Shown here piece after piece: positions 1 through 6,357 of a stretch of DNA of 6,897 nucleotides (the first letter of the stretch is position 1; each line of letters opens with the position of its first letter). A program made the position numbers and the translations under genes. The stretch covers positions 1 to 6,897 of the forward strand of contig QNBI01000109.1 in the NCBI GenBank assembly GCA_003641675.1, given 5' to 3'. This stretch comes from Spirochaetota bacterium. GTDB taxonomy: Bacteria > Spirochaetota > Spirochaetia > SZUA-6. Below the pieces are notes generated by a model. That model did no database searches. It was not told the DNA's origin and was given only the letters and a program-made list of their open reading frames with translations.

Positions 1-1337
1 CCTATGATGAAATGACAGAATGGGCACTTCCGGCAGAACTCTCTAAAAAATTTAAGGCAGTTAAGAAAAAACTTAATGAGGATAAAGACTCAGATACTCT
101 GCGTTTTTTAAAGGGGGGGTTCTGGCGTAATTTTATGGTAAAGTACCCCGAAATTAATACTATGCATAAAAAAATGCTGCGGGTAAGCGGTAAAATACAC
201 AGATTCTTAAGAGGAGATAAAGCTGAAGCAGGTGCAGCATTGCTGGATAGCCTCTGGGCTGCCCAATGCAATTGCCCGTACTGGCATGGAGTTTTCGGCG
301 GCATATATCTTTTCCATATACGATCCGCTGTCTATGAAAACCTTATAAAGGCAGAACTTCTCCTCGACAGGAGCAGAGGAAATTGTAAGAACAGCGCTGT
401 TTGTGAAGTAACGGATTTCGACCTTGACGGCAGAGATGAAATCCTAATAGAAACGAATAAACAGAACTTCTATATTGCACCTGCAAAAGGCGGAGCGTGC
501 TTCGAGTGGGACTGGAGGGAGAAGTATTTTAATCTTTTAAATACACTAACAAGAAGGGAAGAAGTGTACCACAGTGAACTTATAGATGCCGTAAAATCCG
601 GAAAGACGGTTCTTCCCGGATCTAAGAAGCCGGAAAATATACACACGGAAGCTGTGCGTGTAAAAGAGGAAGGGCTGGAAAAACGGCTTTACTATGACAG
701 AAACAGGCGTATGTCATTTGTTGATCACTTTTTTCCTGAAAAATCAGACTTTAAGGAATTCTATAAGTCAAAATTCAAAGAGCTTGGTGATTTTACACAG
801 GAGGCCTATGGTTTTGAAACGGAGACTAAGGAAAGTGCAGATCACATTTCGGCAAAACTTTACCGGCAGGGAGAGTTAAAGTCTGCCAGGCATACGATTC
901 CACTAATGCTGGAAAAAACCTTCACAGTAGAAGGTAAATACGAATCTCTGGCTGTTATGTATAAATTAACAAATAAGGGTAATAAGGAATTTAAGACCCT
1001 GTTCGGAGTAGAAACGAATTGGGCCTTAATGGGAGGCAACAGCGAAGGGTCATATTTTACTACGGAGATAAGCACGGGGAAGAAAATGAAACTCGATTCC
1101 ATGGGTGAGCTTAAGGAAACCAATCTTGTTGCAATGCACTTAGGTTGGCTCAATATGGATATAAAATTTTCGTGGGGAAATGCTGCGAAATTATGGTGGT
1201 ACCCTGTAGAAACGATTTCCAATTCAGAGGGAGGTTTTGAGAGAATATATCAGGGGTTATGTATAATGCCTATATGGATTGTTGCTCTAAAACCGGGAGA
1301 GAGTTGGAACAAAAAGCTAACAGTAAATCTTAAATAA
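1..1337 (+). CDS. GH57 family 4-alpha-glucanotransferase/alpha-amylase, 5'-truncated by window edge
   Basis: The frame is already open at the left edge and reads YDEMTEWALP from position 3, a conserved GH57 motif just after the part of the barrel that carries the catalytic acid, so the ATG at 12 is internal and not the true start. About 444 residues are visible; full family members are roughly 650-700, so about a third, including both catalytic carboxylates, lies upstream. Numbering from the Met at 12, residues 36-60 (GFWRNFMVKYPE, then MHKKML) and 84-115 (AQCNCPYWHGVFGG, YENLIKAE) match the central helical domain (DUF1925 type). Residues from about 128 to the end, with DFDLDGRDEI, the TLTRREEVYH segment and SFVDHFFPE, match the C-terminal beta domain (DUF1926 type). 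The family cleaves or transfers alpha-1,4-glucan chains. The next gene starts 11 bases downstream, which suggests one transcript. The family call is firm; amylase versus glucanotransferase cannot be decided without the N-terminus. Confidence 0.93.
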   Translation, partial: YDEMTEWALPAELSKKFKAVKKKLNEDKDSDTLRFLKGGFWRNFMVKYPEINTMHKKMLRVSGKIHRFLRGDKAEAGAALLDSLWAAQCNCPYWHGVFGGIYLFHIRSAVYENLIKAELLLDRSRGNCKNSAVCEVTDFDLDGRDEILIETNKQNFYIAPAKGGACFEWDWREKYFNLLNTLTRREEVYHSELIDAVKSGKTVLPGSKKPENIHTEAVRVKEEGLEKRLYYDRNRRMSFVDHFFPEKSDFKEFYKSKFKELGDFTQEAYGFETETKESADHISAKLYRQGELKSARHTIPLMLEKTFTVEGKYESLAVMYKLTNKGNKEFKTLFGVETNWALMGGNSEGSYFTTEISTGKKMKLDSMGELKETNLVAMHLGWLNMDIKFSWGNAAKLWWYPVETISNSEGGFERIYQGLCIMPIWIVALKPGESWNKKLTVNLK

Positions 1338-1348
1338 TAGTATAAATT

Positions 1349-3529
1349 ATGAAGAATATTTTTACGGTGGACAACGGCATAGTTACAGTTGGTTTCTCTA
1401 AATTAAACGGAGCTCCCGTAATACTTTCATTAAATACAGAAAATACCAATACCATACAAACAGGCAGAGCGGAATTTAATAATTCTCTGAATATCAGAAT
1501 AGGAAAAAAGTGGATCAGCACTAATGCAGAACTCCCATACGAAACTTCCGCTATTGTATCCGAAACCGAAGACAACGATAAAATAACTGTCTCTGTATCC
1601 GGCAAAGAGGGCTCTCTAAAAATAGATGACAGATACGAGCTGGACAAAAATCTTATAAAGAGAAGTGTCGCTATAAAAAATACTGGCAGCAGGGAAGTAC
1701 AAATTACAGGGTTAAGGCTTATTTTGCCGGGCTTAAATATAAAACCTGCGGAATCTACAGATAAGTGTTTTTTCGAAGCGCCGGGAACAGCTGTAAAGCC
1801 CCATATCCCCTTTGAAGAAGCTGTTTCGATTAAGAATTCAAACTATCCCAAAGACAGCGCCTATCCTGCAGCCGTAGACCGGTACGGCTTTTCCATGGAA
1901 CAGGCGCCGGACTGCTCTCCCGGGCTTCTTGCGGTTTACAATAAAAGCAAGGGATACGGCCTGTTGTGCTGGTACTACAGCGAATCGGAGAATGCACGGC
2001 CTGTCGTAAAGGGGGGTAAAGAGACAATTGATTTTATCCACGAATCTGCCCTTGCAGGCTGGCTTAAACCCGGAGAACAGCTTGAAAGCGGCAGTCAATA
2101 TATTATGCTGGAAAGAGGTTCCTGGAGGAAGATTCTTAAGGATTTTCAGGATAAGTACCGTATTACAGGCGTAACGCCTCCTATTTATGGAGAACCTCCG
2201 GCCTGGATAGAAAGGGCGAATATATATGAAGTTCATCCGGGCCAGTTTAAAGGCTTCAAAGGATTAACGGATTATCTTCCCATTCTAAATGAAATGGGAA
2301 TTAATACAATATATCTTATGCCTGTATGGCTTTACAACAATCCCTCCGGCGAGGTCTGGGATGAAAACTGGAATCGGAACGGAAGCCCGTACGCAATAAT
2401 AGACTATGAAAAGCTGGACCCCGGCCTGGGGACAGACAAAGATTTTAAAGTGCTGGTAGAAAAAGCTCATAGCCTGGGTATCCGTATGCTTCTGGATTTT
2501 GTTGCTCAGGGCTGTGCTAAGAATTCCCGTTATGTGCACGAGCACCCCGACTGGTTCTGCAGAGATGAAAGGGGAAATCTCGTATCCTCTCACGGATGGA
2601 ACGATACGTATTCTTTCGACTGGGCAAATACGGGCTTCCATGACTATATGCTTAAATGGAGTATCGAGCTGTTAGAACGATTCGATTTTGACGGTTACAG
2701 GGTGGATGCCCCCCTTGGAAAGGAGCCGAACTGGAACAGGAAGATTGCCTACCATGCAAGCAGAACAAACTTAGGCGTGGTGTCTCTGCTTGAAAAACTG
2801 CAGAGAGCAATTAAGAAAGTAAAGAGCAGTTCAGTGCTAATGTGTGAAGTCTTCGGGCCTGTTTTTACGAAATCTCATGACCTGTCCTGCGATTACCTGC
2901 CCTTTGTGCAGGCCTTTGAAATGCTAAATAATAAAATTACACCCTCCGAATGGGGAGAATGGATGGCAGACTACAGGCTGTCGCTTCCGGCAGGCGCTTT
3001 GAGGGTTTCCTTTACAGAAACACACGATACCAGAAATTTTACTCCGCCTTCGTACGGGTTAAGGGGCTCCAATCTGGAAAGAGCCGGTTTCGCCGCCCTG
3101 ATTCTTGCAGGATTTATTCCGATGATATGGTCGGGGCAGGAAAAGAGGAACGAAGCTTTCTACAGAGAAATGTTTAAGGTTCGAAGAAAGTACAGCATAA
3201 TGACCAATGGTAAAACATATTTTAACGCTGTGGAGAGCTCTAATAAATGGGTTGTAAATGTCTTAAGAATCTTTAATAATGAGATTCTTTGGGGAATTAT
3301 AAATCTGTGGCCGGAAAAAACAACCCATACTTTTAGTCTTCCTCTCACTATGTGCGGAATAGAGGAAAATAAAGAGTATTATCTGTACGATATCCTGGAA
3401 GAAAAAAGGTTCTCAGAGTACGGAAAAGAAACGTGGAAGGGGGTTAATTTTAAAAGCATAGAGCTTACTCCGCTTCCCTTTAAACCGTATTTTTTTTGCT
3501 TAAAAAGTTTGTATGAAGGGCCATCATAA
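1349..3529 (+). CDS. GH13 alpha-amylase superfamily enzyme with long N-terminal beta-rich domain
   Basis: This 726-residue protein belongs to the GH13 clan and should act on alpha-glucans or related alpha-glucosides by the retaining mechanism. Residues 1 to about 275 form a beta-rich region without catalytic motifs, possibly a supersandwich or carbohydrate-binding module. The barrel follows at about 285-615. Region II reads FDGYRVDAP, with the arginine at 451 and the nucleophile Asp453. Region III reads LMCEVFGP, with the acid/base Glu500. Region IV reads FTETHDTRN, with His559 and Asp560. Region I is LLDFVAQGCA: Asp383 is present, but the usual Asn-His pair is Gln387-Gly388. A small beta domain closes the protein (about 625-720). 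There is no signal peptide, so it is probably cytoplasmic. The ATG at 1349 is the first possible start after an in-frame TAA at 1343; no Shine-Dalgarno precedes it, so translational coupling to the GH57 gene 11 bases upstream is plausible. Substrate is not resolved: hydrolase, transferase and phosphorylase activities all occur in this family. Confidence 0.92.
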   Translation: MKNIFTVDNGIVTVGFSKLNGAPVILSLNTENTNTIQTGRAEFNNSLNIRIGKKWISTNAELPYETSAIVSETEDNDKITVSVSGKEGSLKIDDRYELDKNLIKRSVAIKNTGSREVQITGLRLILPGLNIKPAESTDKCFFEAPGTAVKPHIPFEEAVSIKNSNYPKDSAYPAAVDRYGFSMEQAPDCSPGLLAVYNKSKGYGLLCWYYSESENARPVVKGGKETIDFIHESALAGWLKPGEQLESGSQYIMLERGSWRKILKDFQDKYRITGVTPPIYGEPPAWIERANIYEVHPGQFKGFKGLTDYLPILNEMGINTIYLMPVWLYNNPSGEVWDENWNRNGSPYAIIDYEKLDPGLGTDKDFKVLVEKAHSLGIRMLLDFVAQGCAKNSRYVHEHPDWFCRDERGNLVSSHGWNDTYSFDWANTGFHDYMLKWSIELLERFDFDGYRVDAPLGKEPNWNRKIAYHASRTNLGVVSLLEKLQRAIKKVKSSSVLMCEVFGPVFTKSHDLSCDYLPFVQAFEMLNNKITPSEWGEWMADYRLSLPAGALRVSFTETHDTRNFTPPSYGLRGSNLERAGFAALILAGFIPMIWSGQEKRNEAFYREMFKVRRKYSIMTNGKTYFNAVESSNKWVVNVLRIFNNEILWGIINLWPEKTTHTFSLPLTMCGIEENKEYYLYDILEEKRFSEYGKETWKGVNFKSIELTPLPFKPYFFCLKSLYEGPS

Positions 3530-3538
3530 AAAGGAAAC

Positions 3539-3556
3539 ATGAAAAGGGACTATTGA
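3539..3556 (+). other. Five-codon mini-ORF ahead of the LacI-family gene
   Basis: ATG AAA AGG GAC TAT TGA encodes MKRDY. AAGGA at 3531-3535 stands at a good distance ahead of its ATG, and its TGA (3554-3556) shares an A with the ATG (3556) of the LacI-family gene. This could be a translational-coupling leader, but an 18-base ORF easily arises by chance, so the functional claim is weak. Confidence 0.25.
3544..3548 (+). promoter_or_regulatory. Ribosome binding site supporting the ATG at 3556
   Basis: AAGGG lies 7 bases ahead of the ATG at 3556 and only 4 bases ahead of the in-frame TTG at 3553. The spacing favours ATG 3556 as the start of the LacI-family repressor. Confidence 0.5.
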
Positions 3557-4599
3557 TGAACAGCAGAAGAAGAATCACTATTAACCTTCTTGCAGAAAAA
3601 GCCGGAGTTTCCAAAACCGCTGTATCCTTTGCGTTTAACAACCCATCACGGATTTCCAAGACGACAAGGGAAAGAATATTAAGAATTGCAGATGAATACG
3701 GCTATGTGCCTGACCCTGTTGCCCGTACCCTTGCTACGAGAAAGGTGGGCTCAATAGGTTTTCTTATCCCGCAGTCCATTCCTGTAGCATTTAAGAATCC
3801 TTTTCTGTCCCAGGTGCTTCAGGGTATCGGAAGCGTATGTCAGAAGGAAGGTTTTTCCTTAACCGTAGTACCCCCGTTAAAAGGGTGTATCCTTAAAGGA
3901 ATAAGAAGTGCTGCTGTAGATGGATTTGTCACCTTCGGGTTGGAAACCCATCTTAAAATCGTAGAACTTATTCGGCAGAGAAATATTCCCCTTGTTGTTG
4001 TAGACGGGAAACGTTCCAGGAATATTCCCAGTGTAAACACGGATGACTTGGGCGGTGCAGAGAAAATAATGGAATATGTTCTTTCGCGCGGTCACCGCAG
4101 AATAGTGATACTTTCCTTGAAATCTGCAAGCAAAGTTGACCAGGAAAATTTTTCAAGAGTGCGGGATCTTCGACTTAAAGGTTACGAAAATGCTTTAGAG
4201 TCTTTCGGTTTAAAAATAGACGGGAGAAATGTGAAGGTAATAAACTGTGAATGCTCCATGGCAGGCGGAAGAAAAGCGGCGGAAAAAATATTCCCGTTAA
4301 AAAAACTTCCTACAGCAGTAGTTGCCATGAGCGATATAATTGCAATAGGCGTATTTGCATACTGCAGAGAGCACGGTATTGAGATTCCCAAGGATATTTC
4401 ACTTGCCGGTTTCGATAATATACCGGAAGCTTCCCTTATTTCACCGGCTTTAACTACCGTATCACAGTCCGCTTTCGAAAAAGGATTAAAAGCCGGAGAA
4501 ATACTAATAGATCTCCTCCATGGCAGAAAAACGGACAATTTTGTAGAATTTAATACGGATATAATTATAAGAGATTCTGTAGCAGTAAACCGTCCGTAA
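3556..4599 (+). CDS. LacI/GalR-family transcriptional repressor
   Basis: This 347-residue protein (counted from the ATG at 3556; a TTG three bases upstream would add one residue) has normal LacI-family length. Residues 8-27 (TINLLAEKAGVSKTAVSFAF) form the N-terminal helix-turn-helix, followed by RISKTTRERI and YGYVPDP. The hinge helix PVARTLATRKV lies at 54-64 and carries the leucine (59) that this family inserts into the operator minor groove. The rest is a periplasmic-binding-protein-like effector domain: VDGFVTFG, the SVNTDDLGGAEK segment, RLKGYENAL, and near the end SLAGFDNIPEASLISPALTTV, typical of sugar-responsive members. It sits 26 bases after the GH13 gene on the same strand, so the simplest inference is a local repressor of the glucan genes and of itself, responding to a sugar or sugar phosphate. 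The effector cannot be read from sequence, and the unit's main operator should lie upstream of this window. Confidence 0.95.
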   Translation: MNSRRRITINLLAEKAGVSKTAVSFAFNNPSRISKTTRERILRIADEYGYVPDPVARTLATRKVGSIGFLIPQSIPVAFKNPFLSQVLQGIGSVCQKEGFSLTVVPPLKGCILKGIRSAAVDGFVTFGLETHLKIVELIRQRNIPLVVVDGKRSRNIPSVNTDDLGGAEKIMEYVLSRGHRRIVILSLKSASKVDQENFSRVRDLRLKGYENALESFGLKIDGRNVKVINCECSMAGGRKAAEKIFPLKKLPTAVVAMSDIIAIGVFAYCREHGIEIPKDISLAGFDNIPEASLISPALTTVSQSAFEKGLKAGEILIDLLHGRKTDNFVEFNTDIIIRDSVAVNRP

Positions 4600-4612
4600 T
4601 AATTATGATTAC
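4596..4612. promoter_or_regulatory. 17-bp imperfect palindrome, operator-like
   Basis: GTAATAATTATGATTAC is symmetric about its central T in 7 of 8 base pairs. It overlaps the stop codon of the LacI-family gene and covers the expected -35 position of the -10 box at 4631-4636. The size and place suit a repressor operator, but AT-rich dyads also occur by chance, and which protein would bind is unknown. Confidence 0.35.
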
Positions 4613-4722
4613 TATTTATTAAACTGAAACTATAATACATAGACAGGCTATGCTATTTTCGTGTAATATATTCTCCTGCTGTTTACCAGAAATCTCTAAA
4701 AAGGAGAGATGTAATAGAAGCT
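4600..4722 (+). promoter_or_regulatory. Intergenic region with candidate promoter for the oxidoreductase gene
   Basis: A perfect TATAAT lies at 4631-4636. The matching -35 position (about 4608-4613, ATTACT) is a poor match to TTGACA, so the promoter would be weak or activator-dependent. CATAG-ACAGG-CTATG at 4638-4652 is a perfect 5-bp inverted repeat just after the -10, near the expected transcription start. ATCTCT (4692-4697) and AGAGAT (4705-4710) can pair around AAAAAGG, placing the Shine-Dalgarno-like AAGGAGAG (4701-4708) in the loop and right arm. That site is about 15 bases from the ATG at 4723, longer than usual. No gene and no clear terminator with a U-run were seen here. Confidence 0.4.
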
Positions 4723-6300
4723 ATGAAAGAAAAACTGTACGATGTAATTGTAGTTGGTGCCGGATGTGCAGGCCCTGCTGCTGCAAAAATAAGCCGCAGA
4801 ACTTGGGCTTAGAACCCTTATCCTGGAAAAAGCTCAGACTCCCGGAGAGAAAAATGTCTCTGGGACCTGTCTAAATGGAGCGGCCCTTCTGGATCCTGAC
4901 CTTCGGTATTTGGTTGAAGGTCCGGTGGAAAGAACGATAAAAGAAATGCGGACCTACCATATAAATGAAGATAGGACTACTGTATTTCATGAAATACCTT
5001 CCAAAAGGATTCTTCTCCTCTCCATATGAAGGGATCACTTTGACAGCTGGCACACAGAACAGGCAAAAAAACGGGTGCCGAAGTAATTCTTTCACGTGCA
5101 GTGACCGGATTAATAGAAGAAAATAGATATGTGAGAGGGGTAATTACAGATATAGGTGAAAAGTTTTTTTCAAAAGTTGTTATAGATGCAGGAGGGGTAA
5201 ACTCAGTTGTGGGCAGAAAGGCAGGGTTAATTCCCAAAAGGAAAGGGACAAATATGATCCTTTATACAACCCTTGGTGTAGAGCTCGGAGAAGACGTTAT
5301 TAATGAACGGTTTGGTGACTGTATAGAGTATTATCTGGCACCGGGTACGCAGTACAAAACGTGGCCGTGGATTTTCCCTAAAAGAGACATAGTCACAGTG
5401 GGTACAGGAGGTTATATGGATAAAAACCTCATAACGGACAAATTTCCCACTGTGAATAAGTATATGGAGAATTTTCTAAATTTGCCTATTGTTAAAAAGA
5501 AACTGGAAGGAGGTAAAATTATCTCCTGGGGACTGCATCTTGAATTTGATGAAGAAATAGAGAATAGGGTGAAAAACGGTCTAATTTTAACGGGCGAAGC
5601 GGGAGGCTTCGTAATTCCCTTTCTCGGTGAAGGGATGGTGGAAGCCTTTTTTACAGGTATATATGCTGTTCTGGCTGCCGCCGAGGCAATTAATGCAGGA
5701 GACTTTTCGGAGGGAAAATTGTCAGGTAAATATAGAGAACTAATAGATGAGAATTTTTTTATGCAGACCTTCCATCATATTGCTGCAGTTAATAAAGAGG
5801 CAATACCTGGAAAATCGGATGAGGAAATTACAAAGATGATGCAGAGTGTAATTCTGGGCGGAGGATTTATATCCAATGCTATTCACACCAAATGGGTTAA
5901 GGGCGCAGAGGAGGCACAGGCATACAGTTTATTTACGGTTAGGACAAGGGAGGCAGGAATGGCTGATATGAATGAGGTAATGAAAGTGCTGGAGGAACAA
6001 CGGGGTAAATATTCCGATAAAAGAGTGGCCAGACACTTTAAGGGATGGAACAAAACATTACAGTACTATTTTACAGATATAGACGAATATTTTGTGATAG
6101 AGCTTATCTGCGGCGAACCGCAGCCGGTAGAAAAAAAGAAACTCGAAAACTCAGATATAATGTATTCCATGGATACAGATACATTTTTAAAACTCAACAG
6201 AGGGGAGATAAGCGGTTTTAAAGCTTATCAGCAGAAGAAACTTAAAATAAAAGCCGCAATGGCGGAAATAATGAAGCTAAAGAAACTGGATAAGGTTTAG
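4723..6300 (+). pseudogene. FixC/geranylgeranyl-reductase-like FAD oxidoreductase with C-terminal SCP2 domain, N-terminus disrupted
   Basis: Joining three frame segments rebuilds one protein of about 525 residues. Segment 1 (4723-4791) reads MKEKLYDVIVVGAGCAGPAA, a Rossmann FAD-binding start with the GxGxxG motif. Near 4786-4793 one extra base moves the frame, and segment 2 continues as AAELGLRTLILEK, then KNVSGTCLNG, matching the FixC pattern (KNVQG in that family). An in-frame TGA at 5027-5029 interrupts SI-RDHFDSW, where CGA (Arg) would fit. A -1 shift is then needed in the A7 run at 5065-5071 (EQAKK to TGAEV). From there to 6300 the frame is open. The family passes electrons between FAD and lipid-type or quinone/flavoprotein partners. 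Without the shifts, translation from 4723 stops after 29 residues at TAG 4810. The adjacent LysR gene may have regulated it. Sequencing error is the alternative, but runs such as G7 (113-119) and T8 (3490-3497) elsewhere are frame-neutral, so real decay is favoured. Confidence 0.75.
5101..6300 (+). CDS. Residual open frame of the FixC-like/SCP2 oxidoreductase
   Basis: This is the intact 3' part of the disrupted oxidoreductase, 399 residues from a GTG; the frame is open back to 5044 but has no better start, and no Shine-Dalgarno precedes it. It lacks the N-terminal FAD-binding motif. Residues 25-42 (VVIDAGGVNSVVGRKAGL) continue the FAD-binding fold. INERF at 67-71 matches the FixC signature. 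Residues 160-190 hold the second FAD motif, LILTGEAGGFVIPFLGEGM, with Glu where family members usually have Asp (GDAAG). Residues about 305-395 (nt about 6013-6285) resemble an SCP2 sterol/lipid-carrier domain: WNKTLQYYF, then DIMYSMDTDTFLKLNRGE and KAYQQKKLKIKAAMAEI. A lipid-anchored or lipid-presented substrate such as an isoprenoid is a reasonable inference. As a stand-alone product it would probably not bind FAD, so it is best seen as a pseudogene remnant or a mis-sequenced gene. Confidence 0.5.
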   Translation: MTGLIEENRYVRGVITDIGEKFFSKVVIDAGGVNSVVGRKAGLIPKRKGTNMILYTTLGVELGEDVINERFGDCIEYYLAPGTQYKTWPWIFPKRDIVTVGTGGYMDKNLITDKFPTVNKYMENFLNLPIVKKKLEGGKIISWGLHLEFDEEIENRVKNGLILTGEAGGFVIPFLGEGMVEAFFTGIYAVLAAAEAINAGDFSEGKLSGKYRELIDENFFMQTFHHIAAVNKEAIPGKSDEEITKMMQSVILGGGFISNAIHTKWVKGAEEAQAYSLFTVRTREAGMADMNEVMKVLEEQRGKYSDKRVARHFKGWNKTLQYYFTDIDEYFVIELICGEPQPVEKKKLENSDIMYSMDTDTFLKLNRGEISGFKAYQQKKLKIKAAMAEIMKLKKLDKV

Positions 6301-6322
6301 AAAATCGATGCGCTTAAACCTT
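6292..6322 (+). terminator. Weak stem-loop over the oxidoreductase stop codon
   Basis: AAGGTTTA (6292-6299) and TAAACCTT (6315-6322) are perfect 8-bp complements around a 15-base loop. The stem overlaps the TAG stop and no U-run follows, so it is a poor intrinsic terminator; it may help end or stabilise the transcript. Confidence 0.25.
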
Positions 6323-6337
6323 TCAAATAAAAGCCTT

Positions 6338-6357
6338 TTATGATAAATTTATGATAA
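6338..6357. promoter_or_regulatory. 20-bp near-palindrome with -10-like box over the LysR start
   Basis: TTATGATAAATTTATGATAA is self-complementary in 9 of 10 pairs; the only mismatch is G6342 against G6353. It is also a tandem copy of TTTATGATAA (6337-6346 and 6348-6357) at an 11-bp, one-helical-turn period. TATGAT at 6339-6344 is one base from the -10 consensus and would place transcription start near 6351, the first base of the ATG. A LysR-type autorepressor could bind here. No good -35 is visible. Confidence 0.35.

Noticed and set aside
12..14. ATG as the real start of the GH57 gene
   Set aside because: The codons just upstream encode YDE, which completes the conserved YDEMTEWALP motif, so the protein continues past the window edge.
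860..1222. 120-residue antisense ORF
   Set aside because: It lies wholly opposite the GH57 C-terminal domain and has no recognisable features.
1838..2236. 132-residue antisense ORF
   Set aside because: It is a shadow of the GH13 gene with no ribosome site or family features.
4182..4640. 152-residue antisense ORF
   Set aside because: It lies opposite the LacI-family gene, whose protein is strongly conserved; it is a shadow of that coding frame.
4596..4660. Intrinsic terminator after the LacI-family gene
   Set aside because: The dyads here are AT-rich and not followed by a U-run.
4650..4874. 74-residue + strand ORF rich in Cys, Arg and Lys
   Set aside because: It overlaps the intergenic region and the start of the oxidoreductase in another frame, has no domain-like features, and the two adjacent frames carry the flavoprotein sequence.
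5027..5029. TGA as a selenocysteine codon
   Set aside because: The aligned position is expected to be arginine, no redox motif surrounds it, and the same gene has two frameshifts.
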